From NCBI GenBank assembly GCA_905176665.1, contig CAJINA010000259.1:241203-305202 (forward strand): a stretch of DNA of 64,000 nt. Direction: 5' to 3'. Each line of letters begins with the position of its first letter. Positions within the stretch are counted from its first letter, which is position 1. Position numbers and translations under genes: made by a program. Below the pieces are notes generated by a model. The model ran no database searches. It worked only from the letters and a program-made list of their open reading frames with translations, and was not told the DNA's origin. This document shows positions 8,395-16,167 of the stretch, piece after piece. The DNA is from Olavius algarvensis Delta 4 endosymbiont (GTDB lineage: Bacteria > Desulfobacterota > Desulfobacteria > Desulfobacterales > CAJINA01).

Positions 8395-10014
8395 ATGATA
8401 ACCTTACTCGACTACGGCGCCGGGAATGTGCGCAGCGTCATCAACGCCATTGAGAGCCTGGGAGAAACCGTTCATATTGCCCGCCGCGCGGAAGAAATTG
8501 CCGGCGCGGAAAGGCTGGTTTTCCCCGGGGTCGGGGCTTTCGGTAGTATGATGCAGATCCTGAACCAGAAGGGCTATGTGGAGCCGCTCAGAGATTATTT
8601 GAAAAGCGGACGGCCGTTTTTCGGTATCTGCCTGGGAATGCAGGCGCTCTTCGAGACCAGTGCAGAAGCCTTTGCCACCGAGGGCCTGGGCATCCTGAAA
8701 GGCACGGTGAAACGGTTTGACATCGACCTGGCCGTGCCCCACATCGGCTGGAACGGCATCAATGTGAAAAAGCCTTCCCGGATATTCAACGGCCTGTCCG
8801 GTAATGAAAAATTCTACTTTGTCCATTCCTACTATATTGCTCCGGCTGATGATGCCGTGATCCTGACCTCCAGCGACTATGGCGTTGAATTTGCCAGCAG
8901 TGTCCAGGCCGGCCCTATCATCGGCACCCAGTTTCATCCGGAAAAGAGCGGCCGGGCCGGGCAGCTGCTGCTGGCCAATTTTCTGGCCGTAGATCGCACC
9001 AAGGTCACACCGCCGGAAATACTGACCGGGACAAAACTGGCGAAACGGATCATCGCCTGCCTGGACGTGCGCTCCAACGACCAGGGGGACCTGGTCGTAA
9101 CCAAAGGCGACCAGTATGATGTCCGTGAAGAAGGGATCGTCCGAAACCTCGGCAAACCGGTTGAATTGGCTGAACGCTACTATCGGGAAGGGGCCGACGA
9201 AATCACCTTTTTAAATATAACCGGCTTTCGGGATTTTCCGCTCGAAGACATGCCCATGATCGCGGTATTGAAACAAACCTCCCAACATGTCTTCGTCCCC
9301 CTGACCATCGGCGGCGGCATCCGGGACTACACCGATGCAAACGGCCGGACTTACACAGCCCTCGAAGTAGCGGCGGAGTATTTCCGCTCCGGAGCGGACA
9401 AAGTATCCATCGGCAGCGATGCGGTTCTAATCGTGGAAGAATGCCTGCGAACCGGTGAAAAAACCGGGCAGAGCGCCATTGAAACCATATCACGGGTATA
9501 CGGCAACCAGGCGGTGGTAATTTCGGTCGACCCCCGGCGGGTGTATGTCCCGTCACCGGACGCGGTCGAGCAGCACGTGATCGCGACCGCCATACCCGGG
9601 CCGTCCGGTGAAGCCTACTGCTGGTATCAGTGCACCATCAAGGGCGGCCGTGAAGGCCGCGACCTGGACGCTGTAACCCTGGCCAAAGCCTGTGAAGAAC
9701 TGGGTGCCGGCGAAATCCTGCTCAATTGTATTGACAAGGATGGCACCAACTCGGGTTTTGATATCGAACTGATCAATGCCGTCAAGCAGGCGGTCACCAT
9801 TCCGGTGATCGCCTCCAGCGGGGCCGGCAATGCACAGCATTTTGAAGAAGTATTCCGCCGGACCGCAGCCGAAGCGGCCCTGGCCGCCGGGATTTTCCAC
9901 CGCCGGGAAGTCCCGATTGATGCCGTGAAGACCTATTTGGACGGAAAAGTTGAAATCAGAAAAACAGATCGCAATGAAAATGGAGGTGGCCCATGCAATG
10001 CTCCCGGCAACTGA
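8395..10014 (+). CDS. hisHF: Fused imidazole glycerol phosphate synthase HisH-HisF
   Basis: 539 residues catalysing the branch step of histidine synthesis: glutamine hydrolysis and channelling of ammonia to PRFAR, giving imidazole glycerol phosphate and AICAR. Residues 1-205 are the HisH glutaminase (FPGVGAFGSM, nucleophile C79 in GICLGMQ, H181 and E183 in QFHPEKSG). Residues ~215-525 are the HisF barrel with catalytic D224 (CLDVRSND) and D447 (NCIDKDGT). The cyclase half carries the inserted segments and wording typical of yeast HIS7 and plant HISN4 (TALEVAAEYFRSGADK, SRVYGNQAVVISVDPRRVYV, CTIKGGREGR). Most bacteria encode HisH and HisF separately. The last 22 bases overlap the next gene. 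No other his gene is in view. Confidence 0.93.
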   Translation: MITLLDYGAGNVRSVINAIESLGETVHIARRAEEIAGAERLVFPGVGAFGSMMQILNQKGYVEPLRDYLKSGRPFFGICLGMQALFETSAEAFATEGLGILKGTVKRFDIDLAVPHIGWNGINVKKPSRIFNGLSGNEKFYFVHSYYIAPADDAVILTSSDYGVEFASSVQAGPIIGTQFHPEKSGRAGQLLLANFLAVDRTKVTPPEILTGTKLAKRIIACLDVRSNDQGDLVVTKGDQYDVREEGIVRNLGKPVELAERYYREGADEITFLNITGFRDFPLEDMPMIAVLKQTSQHVFVPLTIGGGIRDYTDANGRTYTALEVAAEYFRSGADKVSIGSDAVLIVEECLRTGEKTGQSAIETISRVYGNQAVVISVDPRRVYVPSPDAVEQHVIATAIPGPSGEAYCWYQCTIKGGREGRDLDAVTLAKACEELGAGEILLNCIDKDGTNSGFDIELINAVKQAVTIPVIASSGAGNAQHFEEVFRRTAAEAALAAGIFHRREVPIDAVKTYLDGKVEIRKTDRNENGGGPCNAPGN

Positions 10015-10844
10015 AACTACTTCTTGTCATCTTCCTGATCTGGGCCGGCCTGCCCTAGGCTGTTTACGCCGGTCTGGAATGGAAAACACTGCAGAAAATA
10101 GAACTGGCCGATCAGGCATTGGATGTGACCGCCTCGTTTGACGGCAAACTGATCTTTTCCCTGACACCCGGGGCCATTTTGGTATATGCCGCCGATGAAA
10201 ACCGGTTTATCGAACGTATTCCGTTAGCCGGCGGCTTTACCCGGATCGCATTCTCGCATGACGAACGCCTGATCCTGTCCGCCGCCGATCCAGCCCAGCT
10301 GAAAATCATCAAGTACGACCGGGTCTACGACATCAATATCGTCAACCGGCCGTTCAAGGGGGCAGCTGACGCAAAGGTCACCCTGGTGGTCTTCGATGAC
10401 TACCAGTGACCGTATTGCGCTCGTCTTGAAGCGCTTCTCCAGCAGGTGCTGGAACGATTTCCGCAGGATGTGAAAATAGTCGTCAAACATTATCCCCTGA
10501 ACAGCCATCGGTTTGCCTTCCCGGCAGCCATGGGTGCCATGGCAGCCAAAACCCAGGGAAAGTTCTGGGAGTTTCACGCGGCGCTTTTGGAAAACCACAA
10601 TGCCCTGAATGAAGAAAAAATCCTGTCCATCGCCAAGGAGCTTGGCCTGGACATGGCCCGCTATCAGGGTGACAGCAAATCACCGGCCAACCGGGCCTTT
10701 ATACTGGAGGATATCAGTGGTGCCCGCAAAGTCGGCGTCCGCGGGACCCCGACCGTTTTCATTAACGGCAAGACTGTTAAAGGCCGCAGCCTGGGATCAC
10801 TGATTAACATTATCGCCGCGGAGTTGGAAAACTCAAAACAGTAG
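9993..10844 (+). CDS. Exported thioredoxin-fold (DsbA-like) selenoprotein candidate with in-frame TAG and TGA
   Basis: Read as one 283-codon frame. The ATG at 9993 has a GGAGG box inside the end of hisHF. Codons 1-26 encode a signal peptide (KLLLVIFLIWAGLP, x, AVYA) whose codon 22 is TAG (10056-10058). Residues ~27-130 form a beta-rich segment like two propeller blades. The thioredoxin fold then begins with VTLVVFDDYQ, TGA at codon 139 (10407-10409), PYC. TGA sits exactly where DsbA-like proteins have the first Cys of C-P-Y-C, so it is read as selenocysteine (U139-x2-C142). The rest is typical DsbA: VVKHYPLNSH, FWEFHAALLEN, VRGTPTVFINGK (cis-Pro loop). The TAG may be pyrrolysine, suppressed, a nonsense mutation or a sequence error. 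Standard callers would split this into fragments 10119-10409 and 10446-10844. Confidence 0.75.
10438..10453 (+). promoter_or_regulatory. Candidate bacterial SECIS hairpin
   Basis: Downstream of the TGA, TCCAGC (10438-10443) pairs with GCTGGA (10448-10453) around an AGGT loop that starts 35 nt after the TGA. A 6-bp stem, a small loop with G in its first two positions and a 16-37 nt distance agree with the described bacterial SECIS rules. A second hairpin, GCGCT/AGCGC (10417-10434), lies closer to the TGA but has a loop starting with C. Confidence 0.5.
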
Positions 10845-11005
10845 ACCCGCGGCATCCCCGGCGGCAGACTGGATTGCCAAATTAGGACGCTACCCCTTGC
10901 CGCCTGTTTACACCGCCCCCGGCCGTTCTCCGACCACGGGGCCTTCAGCGGCGGCGTTAACCCACCTAACCAGTTGTTTTTTTAGGTTTTTTAAGACCGT
11001 GCCGA

Positions 11006-11034
11006 TTGACAAGCACCCCGGCAGCTGCTATTCT
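11006..11034 (+). promoter_or_regulatory. Sigma-70-type promoter for the glycosyltransferase gene
   Basis: TTGACA (11006-11011), a 17-base spacer and TATTCT (11029-11034), about 120 bases before the start at 11155. The rest of the 10845-11154 gap shows no gene. Confidence 0.6.
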
Positions 11035-11154
11035 TGCTCTATTGATCACGACCGACTGGCCGGTTGACTCGCCTGTTTTCCCGCGGTCGCATCTGACCAG
11101 CCTGTGGTGCTGGTGTTTCCGGGCACGTAACCTGTTACAGGATGCTCATTTGCC

Positions 11155-14100
11155 ATGCAGACGGTACATCTACTGAAAAAAGCGTTTACGTACCACCAGA
11201 ACGGCGACCTTAAACGCGCGGAACCACTATACCGGGAGATCCTGAATGCCGCACCCGACCATCCGGAGGCTCTGCATCTCCTGGGGTTTCTCGGCTATCA
11301 AACCGGCCGCAATGATATGGCCGCAGATTTGATAAAAGCCGCCATTCGGATCAGTCCCCAAAATCCTGACTACCACAACGACCTGGGCCAGGTCCTGCAT
11401 GACCTTGGTCAATTGGACGAAGCCGTTGGGTGCTACCGGCAGGCGATCGCTATCAATCCCGGTTTTTCCGCAGCCCACAACTACCTGGGCAATGCCTACC
11501 TGGATTTGGGCCGGATTGCGCCGGCCATCGAAAGTTACCGCGAGGCCATCCGTCTGGCGCCGCGGTATGCGGAGGCCTGCAACAATCTCGGCATCGCCTT
11601 GCAAAAAGCCGATCAAACGGATCAGGCCATCGATGCATATAGGCAAGCTGTAGATATCGCCCCCGATTACTATGAAGCCTACCACAACCTCGGGAATCTC
11701 CTGCACGACCGGGGCAAGCTTGATCAAGCCCTCGATTGTTATCGGAAAATGATTGCAATTGCGCCGGCGCGCACAAACGCCTACAGCAACATGGGCAATA
11801 TTTTTCTGGACCGGGGACAGTTTGACCAGGCGATCTCCCATTACCGGAAGGCCATCGAGATCAATCCGCAGCATGCCCTTTCCCACAATAACCTGGGAAA
11901 TGCCTTGCAGGAACAGGGGCAGCTGGACCAGGCGATCGCGAGCTACCGGACGGCGGTTGAACTCCGCCCCGAGTTTGCGATGGCCTATAACAACATGGGG
12001 GTCGCCCTCCAGGACCAGGGCCGGGAGAAGGAAGCCATCAACTGTTATCGGCGGGCGCTGGAAATAGAACCGCACTATGCCCAGGCTTGCAGTCACCTCG
12101 TCCACCAGCTCCAGCGCACCTGCTCCTGGCAGCCGCTAAAAAGCCTGGCGGACCAATTGGATGCCTTCAACCAGCAGGCCCTGGCAGCCGATCAAAAAAC
12201 ACCGGAACAACCTTTCCAGAACATATCCCGGCATTTGGATCCGGAGCTCAACGGTGCGGTGGCCGCATCATGGGCGGCGGGCGTCGCAAGGTTGGTATCC
12301 CCCGCAAGCGGCAGGTTCGAATTCCAGGTGCCCACGCCGCCCAAACCACAGCTATCGATAGGCTACCTGTCCGGCAACTTTCGGAATCACCCCATGGCTC
12401 ACCTGCTGCTGGGGCTGTTCCGGTGCCATTCGCGGAAGGACTTTAAAATCAACTGCTATTCCTTTGGTGAAAACGACGGCAGCGCCTACCGCAAAAGAAT
12501 CGAACAGAATTGCGATAAGTTCGTTGATATTCGCGATCTGAATTACCGGGATGCCGCCAAGGCCATATACGCTGACGGCATTGATATTCTCGTCGATCTG
12601 GTCGGCCATACCAAGGGCAACCGCGTGGCGATATGCGCGCTGCGCCCGGCCCCTGTGCAGGTGCGGTATCTGGGGCTAGCCGGCACCACGGGGGCGGCCT
12701 TTTATGACTACATCATTTCCGATCGGATCGTGACCCCCGCAGCACACCAGGCCTTTTACAGTGAGTCGTTTGTCTACATGCCGCACTGTTATCAGATAAA
12801 CGACAACCGGGCGACCACGGAGGCAACGGACTGGACCAGAGCAGATTTCAACCTGCCGGCCACGGGATTTGTGTTTTGTGCCTTCCACCAGGGCTACAAG
12901 ATCGAACCGATGATTTTCGACACCTGGATGAACATATTGAAACAGGTTCCCAATAGTGTCTTGTGGCTGCAGGAAAATGGAGAGCTGGCCGATAAGAACC
13001 TGCAAAATGAGGCCCGCATGAGAGGTGTCGATCCCGACAGGTTGGTTTTCGCCAGGCGCTTGAATAAAGACGAGCATCGTGCCCGTCTCAAACTGGCGGA
13101 CCTGGCCCTCGACACCCGGATCGTAACCGGGGCGGCGACCACCAGCGATGCCCTCTGGATGGGCGTCCCGGTCGTAACGGCCGCCGGCAGCCATTTTGCC
13201 TCGAACATGTCGGCCAGTATCCTGACGGCCATCGGTTTGCCCGAACTGGTTGGGCCTGATTTGGATGCATACGAGCATTTGGCCGTGTCACTTGCCCAGA
13301 ATGCCGAGGAACTGGCGGCCACGCGCCGGAAACTGCGGGATAATCGCAACCGACAACCGCTGTTTGATACGCAGGGATTTGCAGGTCACCTTGAGCGCGC
13401 TTATCAGAAGATGTACCGGGTATACGCCCAGGGTGAGAAGCCATCTTCAATTAAGCTGACAGCTGAAGCCCAGGTGATCAATAGCCCCGTCCCGATTTCC
13501 GACCTAGGGACCGGAGCAGAACAGGGTTTAAAAAAAATAGCCGTCTTCTGCGGGTCAAATGATCGGTTTATAGGCGATATCGCGGCCCATATTGCCCAGG
13601 ACCACGAGGTGCAGCAGTTTAAAGGAACAACGGTTGCGGAAATGCAGGCGCTTATGGAATGGAGCGATATCGCCTGGTTCGAGTGGTGTGACGGCATGGT
13701 CGTGCAGGCCTCGAAACTACCCAAGGTCTGTAAAATCATCTGCCGGCTGCACAGTTATGAGGTCTTTGCAAACTTCCCACATGAGGTTGAATGGCCCAAG
13801 ATTGACTGCCTTGTATTTGTAGCGGAACATATTCAAACCATATTCCTGGATCAGTTGCCGCACCTGAAACAGCAATTACCGATGCAGGTCATCCATAACG
13901 GTATCGACCTGCATCAATATAAACTGCTGGAAAAACCGAAGGGATTCAATATCGCCTATGTAGGCTACATCAACCACAAGAAGAACCCCTCGCTTCTGCT
14001 GCAATGCATGAGCCATCTAAAGGAAATCGATCCGCGCTATATTCTTCACATCGCCGGCGAGCACCAGGAATTGCGCTTCAAGCTCTATGTGGAGCATATG

Positions 14101-14445
14101 GTAAACGCCTTGGGGCTGCAAAAAAATGTCGTGTTTCACGGCTGGGTAGAAAACGTGGAAGCGTGGCTCGGCGATAAATCCTTTATCCTGTCGACCAGTG
14201 TTCTGGAATCTTTCGGCTACGGTATCGCGGAAGCGATGGCGCGGGGCCTGAAGCCAATAATTCATAATTTCGTTGGCGCCGGCCATCTGTATCCCCAAGA
14301 ATACCTTTTCAACAATGTCCGCGAATTCGGGCAGATGGTCCTGAGCGCAGAATTCAGACCCGCTGAATACAGGCAGTACATCGCGGACAACTATTCACAG
14401 GGCAAACAGTTTGACGGGATCGATCGCCTGATTGCGAAGATGTAA
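11155..14445 (+). CDS. TPR / O-GlcNAc-transferase-like (GT41) / GT4 fusion glycosyltransferase
   Basis: 1096 residues in three modules. Residues 1-~320 hold about nine 34-residue TPRs (YHNLGNLLHDRGKLDQALDC and similar). Residues ~395-760 match the SPINDLY/OGT catalytic region: IGYLSGNFRNHPMAHLL, GHTKGNR followed by RPAPVQV, FCAFHQGYKIEP, and ATTSDALWMGVPVVTAAG, which binds the UDP-sugar. Residues ~795-1096 are a GT4-type GT-B domain: VIHNGIDLHQY, VGYINHKKNPSLLLQC and STSVLESFGYGIAEAMA (E-x7-E). No signal peptide is seen, so it is probably cytoplasmic. Bacterial relatives glycosylate proteins such as adhesins or flagellins, or act in polysaccharide assembly. Two transferases on one chain suggest sequential sugar additions. 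Its own promoter lies upstream; a radical SAM gene follows 41 bases downstream. Confidence 0.9.
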   Translation: MQTVHLLKKAFTYHQNGDLKRAEPLYREILNAAPDHPEALHLLGFLGYQTGRNDMAADLIKAAIRISPQNPDYHNDLGQVLHDLGQLDEAVGCYRQAIAINPGFSAAHNYLGNAYLDLGRIAPAIESYREAIRLAPRYAEACNNLGIALQKADQTDQAIDAYRQAVDIAPDYYEAYHNLGNLLHDRGKLDQALDCYRKMIAIAPARTNAYSNMGNIFLDRGQFDQAISHYRKAIEINPQHALSHNNLGNALQEQGQLDQAIASYRTAVELRPEFAMAYNNMGVALQDQGREKEAINCYRRALEIEPHYAQACSHLVHQLQRTCSWQPLKSLADQLDAFNQQALAADQKTPEQPFQNISRHLDPELNGAVAASWAAGVARLVSPASGRFEFQVPTPPKPQLSIGYLSGNFRNHPMAHLLLGLFRCHSRKDFKINCYSFGENDGSAYRKRIEQNCDKFVDIRDLNYRDAAKAIYADGIDILVDLVGHTKGNRVAICALRPAPVQVRYLGLAGTTGAAFYDYIISDRIVTPAAHQAFYSESFVYMPHCYQINDNRATTEATDWTRADFNLPATGFVFCAFHQGYKIEPMIFDTWMNILKQVPNSVLWLQENGELADKNLQNEARMRGVDPDRLVFARRLNKDEHRARLKLADLALDTRIVTGAATTSDALWMGVPVVTAAGSHFASNMSASILTAIGLPELVGPDLDAYEHLAVSLAQNAEELAATRRKLRDNRNRQPLFDTQGFAGHLERAYQKMYRVYAQGEKPSSIKLTAEAQVINSPVPISDLGTGAEQGLKKIAVFCGSNDRFIGDIAAHIAQDHEVQQFKGTTVAEMQALMEWSDIAWFEWCDGMVVQASKLPKVCKIICRLHSYEVFANFPHEVEWPKIDCLVFVAEHIQTIFLDQLPHLKQQLPMQVIHNGIDLHQYKLLEKPKGFNIAYVGYINHKKNPSLLLQCMSHLKEIDPRYILHIAGEHQELRFKLYVEHMVNALGLQKNVVFHGWVENVEAWLGDKSFILSTSVLESFGYGIAEAMARGLKPIIHNFVGAGHLYPQEYLFNNVREFGQMVLSAEFRPAEYRQYIADNYSQGKQFDGIDRLIAKM

Positions 14446-14486
14446 ACCAGTATCTGACTCCCCCAAAGGAGCGAACGGATAGATCC

Positions 14487-15800
14487 ATGCGTACCGCTTT
14501 GGTCTACATGAATACCGACTACAACGTTGGCCGGGGGGCCGGCTACATTGCAGGTGCCGTTCTCCGGGCCGGTCACGAACTTGACTTTTTCGATACGGTC
14601 TACACCCCGCCCGACAAAATTGCCGCAACCGTCGTCGCCGGCCGGTACGATGTTCTCATGATCTCCGCCATGACCCAGCTTTTCCCGCAGGCTTTGAGCC
14701 TGATCAGCGCAGTCAAGCAGCGCCGGGACATCGTTGTTCTGGCTGGCGGGATCCACCCGACCATCATGGGGGCGGACTTGTTGCAACAGTATCCCCAAAT
14801 CGACTACCTATGCATTGGCGAAGGGGAATCGATGGTAGTCGACTTTTTGAACCACCTTGGCACGGAAGCACTCTACACCGTCCCCAACCTGGTTTTCAGA
14901 AGACAGGGCGAGGTCTGTGCAAACCAGGTCCGCCCGCCCGAAGATTTGAGTTCCGGCCCGCCCTTCCCGTGGCATCTGTTCCCGCCCAGTTCGGTCATCC
15001 AGAAATCCCCCCCCTTTCTTTATGTGACCGTTACGCGCGGCTGCCCGTACAATTGTTCCTACCGCTGCAACGGTATCTATTTAAAACAGTACGGCAAAGG
15101 GTATATTCGCTACCGCCCGACTGACCAGGTGCTGGCCGAACTGACCGACTTGAAAAAACGCTACAATCCCCAGCTTTTTTACTTCGGTGATGAAATGATC
15201 CTGGCCGACCCAAATTATGCGCGGGAGCTTTTTCACAGGATAGAAAGCGAGTTGGCCGTGCCTTACGGGTGCATGCTCCGGGTCGAGCACGTCACCCCGG
15301 AGATTACCGGCCTGTTAAAAAAGACCGGCTGCCGCTATGTCGGTATGGGCATCGAGTGCGGTGATGAAGTGTTTAGAAGAAAACAGCTGCTGCGTTTTAT
15401 GTCCAACGCCGAACTGGAAACCGGCTTTGGATTGCTCCAGGCGGCTGGTATTTTTACCACGTCTTTCAATATGATCGGATTTCCCTTTGAAGATGATGAG
15501 CGCTTAACGGAGGCGACCGTTCGGTTGAACCAGAAAATCAAACCCGATTTTGCCCAGGTAACGATCTTCTACCCGTTTCCGGGCACAAAACTATACGACC
15601 ATTGCGTCCACCACGATCTCATCGACCCTGAAAAAATGGCCGCCCAGGCCCGCTACCACAACGAATCCGTCCTGCGCGGCGCTTCCTTGAATGCCAGGCG
15701 CGACCAGGTGGCCAGCCTGTTAAATCCCCATGGGTTTCAATTCCGGTTCAAGGCGGCCCGTCCGAAGTCTCCCGGCGGGTTGCGCATGAAACTGGTATAG
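14487..15800 (+). CDS. B12-binding radical SAM protein with altered cluster motif
   Basis: 437 residues. Residues 1-~135 form a cobalamin-binding Rossmann-like domain (VVLAGGIHPTIMGADLL, CIGEGE). Residues ~175-390 are a radical SAM barrel. The cluster motif reads RGCPYNCSYRCNG. C186 and C190 are present, but the third cysteine of CX3CX2C is R193 (codon CGC, one base from TGC), followed by C194. Relatives often read SYCCN here, so the adjacent Cys might be used instead, or activity may be lost. The later MLRVEHVTPE and VGMGIECGDE segments fit the SAM and barrel core. It sits 41 bases after the glycosyltransferase and is probably co-transcribed. The product is unknown; methyltransfer or sugar/lipid modification is possible. 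Confidence 0.85.
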   Translation: MRTALVYMNTDYNVGRGAGYIAGAVLRAGHELDFFDTVYTPPDKIAATVVAGRYDVLMISAMTQLFPQALSLISAVKQRRDIVVLAGGIHPTIMGADLLQQYPQIDYLCIGEGESMVVDFLNHLGTEALYTVPNLVFRRQGEVCANQVRPPEDLSSGPPFPWHLFPPSSVIQKSPPFLYVTVTRGCPYNCSYRCNGIYLKQYGKGYIRYRPTDQVLAELTDLKKRYNPQLFYFGDEMILADPNYARELFHRIESELAVPYGCMLRVEHVTPEITGLLKKTGCRYVGMGIECGDEVFRRKQLLRFMSNAELETGFGLLQAAGIFTTSFNMIGFPFEDDERLTEATVRLNQKIKPDFAQVTIFYPFPGTKLYDHCVHHDLIDPEKMAAQARYHNESVLRGASLNARRDQVASLLNPHGFQFRFKAARPKSPGGLRMKLV

Positions 15801-15828
15801 GCGCTGTTTCGAATTAGAAGCAGCCCGT

Positions 15829-15880
15829 GATGCTCCTCCCGCAAAGCGGGGGGCATCAGGAAGCCCCCCCAAAAGGGGCT
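15829..15880. terminator. Hairpin pair after radical SAM gene
   Basis: GATGC at 15829 pairs with GCATC at 15853, extended by CCCGC/GCGGG around an AAA loop. A second hairpin, AGCCCC/GGGGCT, spans 15862-15880. Only a short T-rich stretch follows, so this may be a terminator or part of a dispersed repeat. Confidence 0.4.
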
Positions 15881-15961
15881 GACTTTGATTTTGGGTTATC
15901 CCTCCCCATTAATAAGCGCAGGGCAGCCCGCAGGGCCGCGTCTTATCGGCGTTTTCTATTG

Positions 15962-15993
15962 GTTACTTTTCTTGTACGCACAAGAAAAGTAAC
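15962..15993. repeat. Perfect 14-bp inverted repeat (REP/MITE-like)
   Basis: GTTACTTTTCTTGT (15962-15975), a four-base loop, then its exact reverse complement (15980-15993). This palindrome type, flanked by gcgttttctattg, recurs as a dispersed repeat in many proteobacterial genomes. The remainder of the 15801-16167 gap shows no gene. Confidence 0.7.
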
Positions 15994-16167
15994 AAGGTAT
16001 TACAGCATAATAACAGACGGTTAGGCGGGTTATAACCGTCAACGTAGAAAAGCCAATTCTCCCCGGATCGGTGAATCCTCTCCGGGTCCTCTACCTGAGG
16101 TGGAGAGTTTAGCTCGAAAATAATGCGCCCTCCAGGTGCCGAGTTGCCGGAATGCGTTCACACGAGG

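Noticed and set aside
10119..10409. A separate 96-codon gene before the TGA
   Set aside because: It needs a TTG start without a ribosome site and loses the signal peptide. The frame continues meaningfully on both sides through the TAG and TGA.
11227..12105. 292-codon antisense frame in the TPR region
   Set aside because: A shadow of the repetitive TPR codons; no start site or family.
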